This document shows positions 8,805-17,106 of a stretch of DNA of 64,000 bases, piece after piece. The translations under genes and the position numbers were made by a program. Every line of letters starts with the position of its first letter. Within the stretch, counting starts at the first letter, position 1. The stretch is from Halomicroarcula saliterrae (GTDB lineage Archaea; Halobacteriota; Halobacteria; Halobacteriales; Haloarculaceae). The DNA is taken from contig NZ_JAMQON010000004.1 of the NCBI RefSeq assembly GCF_031624395.1, positions 114,893 through 178,892 of the forward strand, written 5' to 3'. The notes beneath the pieces are model-generated. The model did not search any database, was not told where the DNA came from, and was given only the letters and a program-made list of their open reading frames with translations.

Positions 8805-10175
8805 ATGAGTACGGTCGCGAAAGCGAGGGACACGATGGGTGTGCGCGACCTGCTCGACGCGTACGCAGCCGAAGAGCTAACGCCAAAAGAGGTCGTCCAG
8901 CGGGTCTACTACCGACTCGGGCAGGACGACACTAACGCGTGGATAGCGACCCGGAGTCAGGCCGCCGTACTCGAGGACGCCGCCGCGCTCGAGACGGCGT
9001 CTGTCGCCGACAAACCACTGTACGGAGTTCCGTTCGCGGTAAAGGACAATATCGACTACGAGGACCTACCGACGAGCGCTGGCTGTCCGGCGTACACCTA
9101 CAAACCGGAGGAGAGCGCGACGGTCGTCGAGAAGCTCCTCGACGCCGGCGCGCTCCTGATCGGGAAGACGAACATGGACCAGTTCGCGACCGGTCTCGTC
9201 GGGACCCGGAGCCCGTACGGGACGTGCAAGAACGTCTACAATCCCGAGTATATCTCCGGCGGGTCTTCGAGTGGGTCGGCCGTCGCCGTTGCCCGGGGTC
9301 ACGTGCCGTTCGCACTGGGGACGGACACGGCCGGGTCGGGCCGTATTCCGGCCGCACTGAACGGACTCGTCGGACTCAAACCGACCCGTGGGGTGCTCAG
9401 CAACGCCGGGGTCGTGCCCGGCTGTGCGAGCCTCTCGTGTATCTCCGTCCTCGCTCGAACCGTCGACGACGCCGCATGTGTCGAAGAAGTGGCGGCCGGG
9501 TTCGACTCGGCAGACCAGTACTCGCGGCGGTCGGCCGGGCTGTTCGACAGACGGCCCCGTGACGAGGCGGACCGCTGTATCGGCGTGCCCGAGCCGGCGC
9601 AACTGGAGTTTTTCGGCGACAGTGAATCCGAACAGCTGTTCGACGAGGCGGTCGAGACGCTCCGGTCGACGTTCGGCGCGGTCGAACGGGTCGACTTTTC
9701 CACCTTCGAGGAGGCGTCCGACCTGCTGTACAACGGACCGTGGGTCGCGGAGCGACTGACCACCGTCGGGGAGTTCATCAAGGAAAACCCCGACGACATC
9801 GACCTGACCGTCCGGGGTATCATCCGCGACGGCGAGATGTACTCCGCGTCGGACGCGTTCGACGCGTTCCATCGACTGGAACGACTTCGGAAGGACGCGT
9901 CGGCCATCTTCGAGACCATCGACGCGCTCGTCGTACCGACACTGGGCACGATTTACACCATCGAAGGAGAGCAGCTGAACCCGATCGAGATCAACAGCCA
10001 GCTCGGTTACTACACGAACTTCGTCAACCTGATCGATCTCTCGGCCGTCTCTGTACCGGTCGGACAGTACGAACAGGGACCGACGTTCAGTATCAGTATC
10101 GTCGGCGAAGCGTTCGAGGACGCCGCCATCACCTCGATCGCAGAGGCCGTCCACACACCCGATTTCACCGACTGA
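8805..10175 (+). CDS. atzF: Allophanate hydrolase, first of tandem pair
   Basis: A 456-residue amidase-signature enzyme most like the amidase half of allophanate hydrolase (AtzF/DUR2). Catalytic residues keep the AtzF spacing: Lys80 (PFAVKDN), cis-Ser154 (SGGSSSGSA) and Ser178 (DTAGSGR). Allophanate-specific blocks include GLVGTRSPYG, and the CASLSCISVL motif that parallels AtzF. The reaction is allophanate to two ammonia and two CO2 overall. It lacks the extra C-terminal domain of bacterial AtzF. The following paralogue starts 7 bp after its stop. No urea carboxylase is nearby, so allophanate probably comes from biuret- or ureide-type substrates. Confidence 0.82.
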   Translation: MSTVAKARDTMGVRDLLDAYAAEELTPKEVVQRVYYRLGQDDTNAWIATRSQAAVLEDAAALETASVADKPLYGVPFAVKDNIDYEDLPTSAGCPAYTYKPEESATVVEKLLDAGALLIGKTNMDQFATGLVGTRSPYGTCKNVYNPEYISGGSSSGSAVAVARGHVPFALGTDTAGSGRIPAALNGLVGLKPTRGVLSNAGVVPGCASLSCISVLARTVDDAACVEEVAAGFDSADQYSRRSAGLFDRRPRDEADRCIGVPEPAQLEFFGDSESEQLFDEAVETLRSTFGAVERVDFSTFEEASDLLYNGPWVAERLTTVGEFIKENPDDIDLTVRGIIRDGEMYSASDAFDAFHRLERLRKDASAIFETIDALVVPTLGTIYTIEGEQLNPIEINSQLGYYTNFVNLIDLSAVSVPVGQYEQGPTFSISIVGEAFEDAAITSIAEAVHTPDFTD

Positions 10176-10181
10176 CCCGAC

Positions 10182-11564
10182 ATGGAAGACGACTCACTCA
10201 CGATCTCCCGGCTCCGAAGCGAGTACAGCACTGGCGACAGAACCCCCGAACAGACCGTCGAGACCGTATTCGACCGCATACGAGCCGACGAGACGAACGC
10301 GTGGATCACGGTTCGGGACAGAGAAGCCGTGCTGGCGGACGCTGAGGCGCTCGATGCACCCGCCGACCAGCCGCTGTACGGCGTCCCGTTCGCGGTGAAA
10401 GACAACATCGACGTCGCCGGTCTGCCGACGACTGCCGCCTGTCCCGCGTACGCGTACGAGCCCGAAGCAAGCGCGACGGTCGTCGAGAAGCTCCTCGACG
10501 CCGGCGCGCTCCTGATCGGGAAGACGAACATGGACCAGTTCGCGACCGGACTGGTCGGGACACGGAGTCCCTACGGTGTCTGTCGGAACGTCCACAATCC
10601 GGCGTACATCAGCGGCGGGTCGAGCGCTGGCTCGGCCGTCGCAGTCGCTCGGGACCACGTGGCCTTCGCGCTCGGGACGGACACAGCCGGCTCCGGCCGT
10701 GTCCCGGCCGCCTGTAACGGCATCGTCGGGCTCAAACCCACCCGTGGAACGGTGAGTACCGATGGCGTGGTCCCCGCCTGTGCCAGTCTGGACTGTGTCT
10801 CGGTTTTCACCGACGCCTGTTCGGAGGCGCTGCGAGTGGAATCCGTGATTGCCGGCTTCGATTCGGCCGACCCGTATTCGCGCCGGCTGGCTGCTGACAC
10901 CCAGTTCGATCCGCCGACCCAGGACCCGGACGCGGTCACCGTCGGCCTTCCCGAGACGACGGGACTGGAGTTTTTCGGTGATACCGAAGCGGAGCGGATG
11001 TTCGACCGGGTGTGTGAGACGGTCACTGCGGGGTTCGGCGAGTCCGTCAGGGTCGACTTCGATCCGTTCGTCGAAACCGCCGAGTTACTGTACGGGGGGC
11101 CGTGGCTCGCAGAGCGACTCGAAGCGATCGAGACGTTCGTCGAAACACACGCCGACGCCATGAACCCCATCGTCGAACGGATCGTCACCGAGGGTCGCCG
11201 GTACACCGCTATCGATACCTTCCGGGCGCTGCACGAACTGGAACGGCTCAAACGAGCCAGTGCACGTGTGTTCGACGACATAGACGTACTCGTCACGCCG
11301 ACAGTCGGGACCATCTACACGATCGAGGAGGTCCGCGAGCAACCGATGGAACGGAACGCCGACCTCGGATACTACACCGATTACGTGAACCTACTCGACT
11401 TGTCTGCGGTCGCGGTGCCGGTCGGCCAGTACGACGACGGGCCCGGCTTCGGCGTGACTGTGCTCGGTGAGGCCGGCGATGACCCCCTCGTGGCCGCGGT
11501 CGGCGAACAGCTCCGGTCGATGGCCGCTACGGAGACGGCGACACCAGCGACCTCGACCGATTGA
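10182..11564 (+). CDS. Allophanate hydrolase, second of tandem pair
   Basis: A 460-residue paralogue of the preceding gene, collinear over the whole length and with an intact catalytic set: Lys73 (PFAVKDN), Ser147 (GGSSAGSA) and Ser171 (DTAGSGR). It carries the same allophanate-type blocks GLVGTRSPYG and CASLDCVSVF, the latter even closer to AtzF. An 80-bp stretch (10470-10549) is identical to 9114-9193 in the first copy although flanking DNA differs, hinting at gene conversion or selection. The two could form a heteromer, or have split substrates; both are inferences. The 7-bp gap to the first copy indicates one transcript. Confidence 0.82.
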   Translation: MEDDSLTISRLRSEYSTGDRTPEQTVETVFDRIRADETNAWITVRDREAVLADAEALDAPADQPLYGVPFAVKDNIDVAGLPTTAACPAYAYEPEASATVVEKLLDAGALLIGKTNMDQFATGLVGTRSPYGVCRNVHNPAYISGGSSAGSAVAVARDHVAFALGTDTAGSGRVPAACNGIVGLKPTRGTVSTDGVVPACASLDCVSVFTDACSEALRVESVIAGFDSADPYSRRLAADTQFDPPTQDPDAVTVGLPETTGLEFFGDTEAERMFDRVCETVTAGFGESVRVDFDPFVETAELLYGGPWLAERLEAIETFVETHADAMNPIVERIVTEGRRYTAIDTFRALHELERLKRASARVFDDIDVLVTPTVGTIYTIEEVREQPMERNADLGYYTDYVNLLDLSAVAVPVGQYDDGPGFGVTVLGEAGDDPLVAAVGEQLRSMAATETATPATSTD

Positions 11565-11711
11565 CCGACCGGAAACCGCGCTACGACGGAACGCGACCTC
11601 CCCGCCGTCGCCCTCGCGCCGGTGCGTGAGCAGCGACGTAGCTGCGTCCGATATATACCCGACTATGTAGACCACGGAGCCGGACGTGACGTTCCAACGG
11701 GACATATAGCA

Positions 11712-11720
11712 ATCATATAA
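11712..11720 (+). promoter_or_regulatory. TATA box of the ABC importer operon
   Basis: The sequence atcatataa lies 37-45 bp before the ATG at 11757 in an AT-rich pocket of an otherwise G+C-rich gap. Position and sequence fit a haloarchaeal TATA element that would start transcription about ten bases before the lipoprotein gene. Confidence 0.5.
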
Positions 11721-11756
11721 CCGCTTATGCACACCTGATTGTCCTTTCAGGATGTC

Positions 11757-12899
11757 ATGGAAGATAGACGCGTTTCCCGGCGAACTGCGCTCACAGGCTC
11801 CGCGGCCGCGGTCGCGACCGCGCTGGCCGGCTGTTCGGGTATCCTGGGCGGGGGCGGACAGGGCGGTGGAGAGACGTACGAGGTCGGCTACGGCGACTCA
11901 CAGACGACCGTGAACTCGGCGAACTTCCCGACCGACGAGAAGCTGTACGTCTACGCCGTCCAGTCGGGCTGGATGAACTGGCCCTCCGTGATGGCAGCCT
12001 TCAAACAGCAGTACGGCGTCGAGCTCAACGACGACGACCGCTCGTCCGGTGAGGCGCTGAAGGACGCGCGGTCACACGCGCAGAACCCGACACACTCGGC
12101 GTTCAACGGCGGCTACAGCTACGCGATTCAGGCGATGCGGGACGGGCTCACACAGACGTACAAACCCGCCAACTGGGACAAGGTCCCGGACAACGCCAAA
12201 ACCGAGAACGGTCACTGTACCGGCACCCGGAAAGTGACGACGGCGCTCACCTACCGGAAGGACCTCTACGACGAGCGCGGGCTCGACGAGCCGGAGACGT
12301 GGGAGGACCTGCTCCACCCCGACATCATGAAAGACCTCGCGCTCCAGACGCCACAGGCGGCTGTCGGGCTCGCGGCAGCGCTGTCCATCAACAACGCTCG
12401 CGGCGGGAGTCTCGACGACGTCCAGCCGGTAATCGACTACTACAACCGGATTCAGGAGGGCGGTGCGGAGTACACCGATAACTTCCTCGCACAGTTCACG
12501 CGCGGGGAGTACGCGTCGTTCATCCGGTACGACTACTCCGGTCTCGACCTGAAATACAACAACGACGACGTGGCCGAGGAGGACGTCGGTGTCGCCCTGC
12601 TCAGCGGCGAGAACGGGAACGAGGGCGCGTTCAACGCCCTCTATGGCTACGCGATGCTCGCGAACGCGCCGAACCCCGGTGCGGTGAAGCTGTTCATGGA
12701 CTACGTGCTCTCCATCGAGGGCCAGCAGCATTTCCTCGACGCCTACGCTCGGCCCATCCGCGCCTCGGAGATGGATATGCCCGACGAGTTCCCCGACCAG
12801 AGCACGTACGACCGAACGGAGTTCACCGTCGACCAGACGGCGTTGAACGACAAACAGCAGAGCATCATTCAGGACATCACGCGCGGTGCCGGTCTGTAA
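11757..12899 (+). CDS. ABC importer solute-binding lipoprotein (Fe3+/spermidine/phosphonate class)
   Basis: A 380-residue extracellular binding protein. The N terminus carries a Tat motif (SRRTAL) and a lipobox LAGC at about residues 24-27, so it is exported folded and lipid-anchored. The remainder resembles family 1 binding proteins of the Fbp/PotD/PhnS type: YRKDLYDERGLDEPETWEDLL, a central FTRGEYASFIRYDY segment and a late GAVKLFMDYVLS. The start was set at ATG 11757 so the Tat motif begins near residue 8; an upstream TTG adds six residues. It leads the operon with two permeases, an ATPase and a phosphoesterase. The ligand is unknown. Confidence 0.85.
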   Translation: MEDRRVSRRTALTGSAAAVATALAGCSGILGGGGQGGGETYEVGYGDSQTTVNSANFPTDEKLYVYAVQSGWMNWPSVMAAFKQQYGVELNDDDRSSGEALKDARSHAQNPTHSAFNGGYSYAIQAMRDGLTQTYKPANWDKVPDNAKTENGHCTGTRKVTTALTYRKDLYDERGLDEPETWEDLLHPDIMKDLALQTPQAAVGLAAALSINNARGGSLDDVQPVIDYYNRIQEGGAEYTDNFLAQFTRGEYASFIRYDYSGLDLKYNNDDVAEEDVGVALLSGENGNEGAFNALYGYAMLANAPNPGAVKLFMDYVLSIEGQQHFLDAYARPIRASEMDMPDEFPDQSTYDRTEFTVDQTALNDKQQSIIQDITRGAGL

Positions 12900-12902
12900 G
12901 CG

Positions 12903-13832
12903 ATGACCGCCGAGATAGAACCAACAGCGAACACTCCCTGGGTTCGGGTTCGGGCGACCGTCGAGGCGCTGGTCCGGCCGACCTCCGAGCGCGAGCGAGA
13001 GCGGCGGCGAATCGTCGCGCTCTGTCTCCCGTTCCTGACACTGCTGTCGGTCTCGGGAATCGTGCCGCTCGCGGAGATGCTCCGGATGAGCGTCTCCGAG
13101 AAGCGCCTCGTCACGGCGGGATTCACGCTGTTTCACTACGAGCAGTTGGTCACCGACCCGTACTACCGGACCATCGCGTTCAACACGCTCTGGTTCGCCG
13201 TGGCGACGACGGTCGCGTCGGTCGCGGTCGCCATCCCGGTCGCACACGCACTGGAGAAGTACGAGCTCCCCGGGAAGCCGATTCTGCTGACCGTCCTCTC
13301 CTTCCCGAACAGCCTGCCCGGCATCGTCGCGGCGTTCATGATAATCGTCCTGCTGGGGAACACCGGTATCGTCACGAACGTCTTCGCCGTGCTGTCGGGG
13401 CGAGCACCGACCGAGCTGGCGACGGCGACCGGCGTCGCGGGGCTGTTCTTCGCGTACCTCTACTCGATGATTCCACGCGCGTTACTGCTGTTGCGCGGGA
13501 CGTACGCCGAAGTGAACACCGACGCGGAGGAAGCCGCTCGGAGTCTCGGTGCGACACCGTTCGAGACGTTCCGCTACGTGACGTTCCAGCAGATCAAACC
13601 CGGAGTCATCGGCGCTGTAATCCTCGTGTTCCGGACGGCGCTGGCTATCTTCGGGACGATTCTGATTCTGAAGAGCCTGCTCGTCTGGACGCTCCAGATA
13701 AACCGAGAGCTCGGGGCGGGGAACGGGTTCAACATCGCGGGCGCGTCGGCGATGGCGACGGTCTGGTTCGCCTGTGTCTTCGGGTTCACGCTGCTCGCGA
13801 TTCGCTACACGAGCGCCGAGGTGAGCATCTGA
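12903..13832 (+). CDS. ABC transporter permease (first)
   Basis: A 309-residue permease with about six membrane helices and the inner-membrane coupling motif EEAARSLGATPFETFRYV around residues 212-229, which contacts the ATPase. It belongs to the binding-protein-dependent transport family used by Fe3+, spermidine, thiamine and phosphonate importers. A soluble stretch of about 40 residues precedes the first helix. It begins 3 bp after the lipoprotein stop and shares one base with the next start. Confidence 0.85.
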   Translation: MTAEIEPTANTPWVRVRATVEALVRPTSERERERRRIVALCLPFLTLLSVSGIVPLAEMLRMSVSEKRLVTAGFTLFHYEQLVTDPYYRTIAFNTLWFAVATTVASVAVAIPVAHALEKYELPGKPILLTVLSFPNSLPGIVAAFMIIVLLGNTGIVTNVFAVLSGRAPTELATATGVAGLFFAYLYSMIPRALLLLRGTYAEVNTDAEEAARSLGATPFETFRYVTFQQIKPGVIGAVILVFRTALAIFGTILILKSLLVWTLQINRELGAGNGFNIAGASAMATVWFACVFGFTLLAIRYTSAEVSI

Positions 13833-14665
13833 TGGCGGGCCGGTTCCGGGGACGGAGCCTCTCGGCGCGCTTCGGTCGCCCGTTCGTGCTGTTCGTGTTC
13901 GGGCTGGCGCTGCTCTTTCTCACGCTCCCCGTCGTGCTCACGTTCGCTGGGTCGTTCGCGACCCAGTGGGTCGGGCCGCTTCCGAGCGGCCCGCCGACGC
14001 TCGACCACTGGGAAGACGTGACGATGGGAACGGAGGTCGGTGCGGACGTCGCCGTGGGCTCGTCCCTGATCTACAGCGCGGGGCTCGCCTTCGGCGGAGT
14101 CCTTATCAATCTGGTCGTCGGCGTCCCCATCGCGTACGCCATCGCCCGCTACGACTTTGTCGGTCGCGACTGGGTCAACGTCTTCGCTATCCTCCCGCTG
14201 GCGCCCGGAATCATCCTCGGTATCGCGTTCCTTCGCTCGTACCCGAACCTCTCGACGTCCGGCGTCGCGCTCGTCATCGGCTACTCGCTGTTGAAAGCGC
14301 CGTACATGGTCATGGCCGTCCAGTCGAGCTTCCAGTCGATGGACCTCCAGCAGCTAGAGGAGAGCGCACGCTCGCTCGGGGCGTCCTGGCCGCGGGCGTT
14401 TCTGACCGTCATCGTCCCGAACGCGAAAGCGGGCATCGTCGCCGGCTCGATTATCTCGTGGACGCTCGCCGCGGCGGAGTTCAACTTCTCCTACATCGTC
14501 TACTCGCGTGGGACCCCGCCGCTGTCGATATTCCTCTTCAACAACATCACCAACGCCTCGTTCCTGAACGCGGCCGCAGCGGTGTCCGTGTTCTTCCTGT
14601 TGATAGCGCTCGTGACCATCTCGCTCCAGCTGGTCGGGACTCGCGGCGCGAGACGGAGGGCCTGA
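13832..14665 (+). CDS. ABC transporter permease (second)
   Basis: A 277-residue permease with six predicted helices and the EESARSLGASWPRAFLTV coupling motif near residues 174-191. It pairs with the preceding permease to form the heterodimeric channel. Its ATG overlaps the previous TGA by one base, and the ATPase gene follows after 3 bp. The last helix is followed by a short basic tail (GARRRA). Confidence 0.85.
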   Translation: MAGRFRGRSLSARFGRPFVLFVFGLALLFLTLPVVLTFAGSFATQWVGPLPSGPPTLDHWEDVTMGTEVGADVAVGSSLIYSAGLAFGGVLINLVVGVPIAYAIARYDFVGRDWVNVFAILPLAPGIILGIAFLRSYPNLSTSGVALVIGYSLLKAPYMVMAVQSSFQSMDLQQLEESARSLGASWPRAFLTVIVPNAKAGIVAGSIISWTLAAAEFNFSYIVYSRGTPPLSIFLFNNITNASFLNAAAAVSVFFLLIALVTISLQLVGTRGARRRA

Positions 14666-14668
14666 TTC

Positions 14669-15685
14669 GTGACCACTGTCTCACTCCACCACCTCACCAA
14701 ACGGTACGACGAAACGCTCGCCGTCGACGACGTCTCGCTGACGATCGACGACGGTGAAACGATGGGCGTTGTCGGTCCCTCGGGCTGTGGAAAGACGACG
14801 CTGCTCCGGCTCGTCGCCGGGTTCGAGACCGCCACCGAAGGAACGATTCAGTACGACGCCGAGGACGTCACGCACGTCCCGCCAGAGAACCGGAACGTCG
14901 GGCTCGTGTTCCAGTCGTACGCCCTGTTCAACAACATGAGCGTCTTGCAGAACGTCACCTTCGGGCCGAAGATGCACGGCGTGGACACCGACGAGCGGCG
15001 GGACCGCGCCCACGAGCTCCTCGACATGCTCGACATCGAAGCGCTGGCCGACCGCGACCCGCAGACGCTCTCGGGCGGGCAACAACAGCGTGTCGGCCTC
15101 GCGCGAGCGCTCGCTATCGAGCCGCGGCTCCTCCTGCTCGACGAGCCGATGACCGGGCTGGACGCGAAGCTGAAACAGACGCTCCGGACGGAACTCGGCG
15201 CGTTGCTCGACGAGCTCGGCGTAACGACGCTGTACGTCACACACGACCAGGAACAGGCGATGGAGATGTGTGACCGACTCGTCGTGATGAACGACGGCGA
15301 CGTCGAACAGATCGGCACGCCGACGGCGGTGTACGAACAGCCCGCAAACGAGTTCGTCGCGGATTTCGTCGGCACGTCGAATCGGCTCCCCGGGACGGTC
15401 CGGAACGGTACTATCGACATCGGACACGCGCGCCTCGACGCGCCGACGGGGACACCGGACGGGGAGGTCACGGTCGTCGCCCGCCCCGAGGCGTTCACCG
15501 TCGACGGGGGACCGGTCGAGGCGACGATAGAGAACCGGTTCTACGTCGGTGAACACGTCCGTGCGACGGCGCGAACACCGGACGGGCGCGAGTTGACGCT
15601 CCGGTTCGACCCTGACGGCGTTCCCGAAGACACAGAGGTATCACTCTCCGTCGACCGCGAGCGACTGCACGTCCTGACACAGTGA
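14669..15685 (+). CDS. ABC transporter ATPase with TOBE domain
   Basis: A 338-residue ATPase starting at GTG. It shows Walker A GPSGCGKTT near residues 32-40, Q-loop FQSYALF, signature LSGGQQQRVGLARAL, Walker B LLLLDEP and the H-loop THDQEQAM. A C-terminal TOBE-like beta domain of about 100 residues follows, as in PotA/FbpC/UgpC-type importers. It powers the operon's importer from the cytoplasm. The stop overlaps the GTG of the phosphoesterase gene (GTGA), so stoichiometric coupling of import and phosphoester cleavage is likely. Confidence 0.88.
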   Translation: MTTVSLHHLTKRYDETLAVDDVSLTIDDGETMGVVGPSGCGKTTLLRLVAGFETATEGTIQYDAEDVTHVPPENRNVGLVFQSYALFNNMSVLQNVTFGPKMHGVDTDERRDRAHELLDMLDIEALADRDPQTLSGGQQQRVGLARALAIEPRLLLLDEPMTGLDAKLKQTLRTELGALLDELGVTTLYVTHDQEQAMEMCDRLVVMNDGDVEQIGTPTAVYEQPANEFVADFVGTSNRLPGTVRNGTIDIGHARLDAPTGTPDGEVTVVARPEAFTVDGGPVEATIENRFYVGEHVRATARTPDGRELTLRFDPDGVPEDTEVSLSVDRERLHVLTQ

Positions 15686-16596
15686 CCGCCCACAGCGCTG
15701 TCGGTCCGTTGCTCGCCCGGCTGGCTCGGCCACGCACCGAGAACCGACACCGACTCGCCGTTATCGCCGACCCGCACGTGACCGAGGGCACTGGGACCTG
15801 GAAGGTCGCCCATCGGAGCGAAGCACGGTTCGAGCGCGCCTGCGACTTCGCCAACAGCTGTGATATGGCTGTCCTCCTGGGCGACCTCACCGGGGACGGC
15901 CGGGCGGACAGCTTCGAGCGTGTCGAGAGCTGCCTCTCGGAACTGTCGGTGCCACGGGTCGCCGTTCCGGGGAACCACGATGTGCCGAAAGCGTTCGACG
16001 AGCACTCGGGGATTCCCGTGTCGGCGTTCGCGGAGCGGTACACGCCCGGGCTTCCGTTCACGTGGAAGCTCGGAGGGGTGACGCTCGTCGGTATCGATAC
16101 GGCGACCGACCGGACCGGGGCGCTCCGTGATACGTGGGGTGGTCGGGTGGGTGCAACAACCCGCCGGTGGCTCAGCGACACGCTGCCGGGGCTCGAACAG
16201 CCGATCGTCCTGCTGCATCACAACCTCGGTTCGCTGCCGGAGAACCCGGGCGGGAACTGGGCGAACTTCCCGGTCGACGACGCGAGGGAGACGAGGGAGA
16301 TACTGGTCGCCAACGACGTAGCGCTCGTCTTGAGTGCGCACCATCACGTGCCCGCCGTCCTCGACCACCGGGGTCCGAAGGAGGTCATCGCACCGGCGGT
16401 CTGTTCCTATCCACAGGCGATGCTGGATATCCGGATCGGACCGAGCGGCACCGACGTTCGGCTCGCGCCGCTGGCCGATGCGACGGCGGTCGCCGAGGCC
16501 CGTCGGCACGCCCGACGGGGCAAGCCCCTCGCGGTCGGAATCCTGGAGTCTATCGACCGTCGGCTCGGTGATCTCCCGCTGGAGACGCGCGGGTGA
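15682..16596 (+). CDS. Calcineurin-like metallophosphoesterase coupled to ABC importer
   Basis: A 304-residue phosphoesterase. The metal-binding signature runs in the usual order: ADPH near residue 29, GDLTGDG near 71, GNHD near 97, LLHHN near 175 and SAHHH near 213. No signal peptide is seen, so it acts in the cytoplasm. Its GTG overlaps the stop of the ATPase gene. In other importers of this class such enzymes hydrolyse an imported phosphodiester (UgpQ or GpdQ logic), so the imported solute may be a phosphoester or phosphonate. Family is clear; the substrate is inferred from context only. Confidence 0.83.
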   Translation: MTAHSAVGPLLARLARPRTENRHRLAVIADPHVTEGTGTWKVAHRSEARFERACDFANSCDMAVLLGDLTGDGRADSFERVESCLSELSVPRVAVPGNHDVPKAFDEHSGIPVSAFAERYTPGLPFTWKLGGVTLVGIDTATDRTGALRDTWGGRVGATTRRWLSDTLPGLEQPIVLLHHNLGSLPENPGGNWANFPVDDARETREILVANDVALVLSAHHHVPAVLDHRGPKEVIAPAVCSYPQAMLDIRIGPSGTDVRLAPLADATAVAEARRHARRGKPLAVGILESIDRRLGDLPLETRG

Positions 16597-16650
16597 GCGA
16601 CAGGCTGACCGGTCGCGGTCACGGGGACCGAAGCCGTATCGTCACAGCGC

Positions 16651-17040
16651 CTACGACGTACACGTCACCGTCACCGACCGCGTCCGCGGGCCGTCACAGT
16701 CGACGAGAAGCACGGACTGCCAGGTCCCGAGCGCGAGCGCTCCCTCCCTGACCGGCACAGAGACGCTCTCGTCCAGCAGCAGCGTCCGGAGATGGGAGTC
16801 GGCGTTGCCGTCGAGTTCGTCGTGGGCGTAGCCGTCCGCGTCGGGAACGAGGCGTTCGAGATACCCCTCGATATCACCGAGCAGGCGCTGTTCTGCCTCG
16901 TTGACCACGACGCCGGCCGTGGTGTGCTCGACGAAGACGGTACAGAGGCCGCTGTCGAACTCCGCTGGGACGGCACGCTCGACCTCGGCGGTGATGTCGA
17001 CGACGTCGAGGCGGTCGGTGGTCTCGATCTGGATCGGCAT
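16651..17040 (-). CDS. YjbQ/UPF0047 family protein
   Basis: A 129-residue protein of the YjbQ family, which adopts a trimeric fold and in bacteria shows weak thiamine-phosphate synthase activity. Family marks are FVEHTTAGVVVNE, DGYAHDELDGNADSHLRT with clustered His, Asp and Asn residues, and the closing LGTWQSVLLVDCDGPR. The start MPIQIE matches the family N terminus; eighteen upstream codons were excluded. It is convergent with the phosphoesterase gene and lies 66 bp past the propeller gene, so it may be the last gene of the oxidase operon. Its real role is unknown. Confidence 0.85.
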   Translation of the reverse strand: MPIQIETTDRLDVVDITAEVERAVPAEFDSGLCTVFVEHTTAGVVVNEAEQRLLGDIEGYLERLVPDADGYAHDELDGNADSHLRTLLLDESVSVPVREGALALGTWQSVLLVDCDGPRTRSVTVTCTS

Positions 17041-17106
17041 ACCGAACCGTTCGGCGGGCTCGGACAAGAACGTCACCGGACTGGGACCGCCCACTGGCTC
17101 CGGTGG

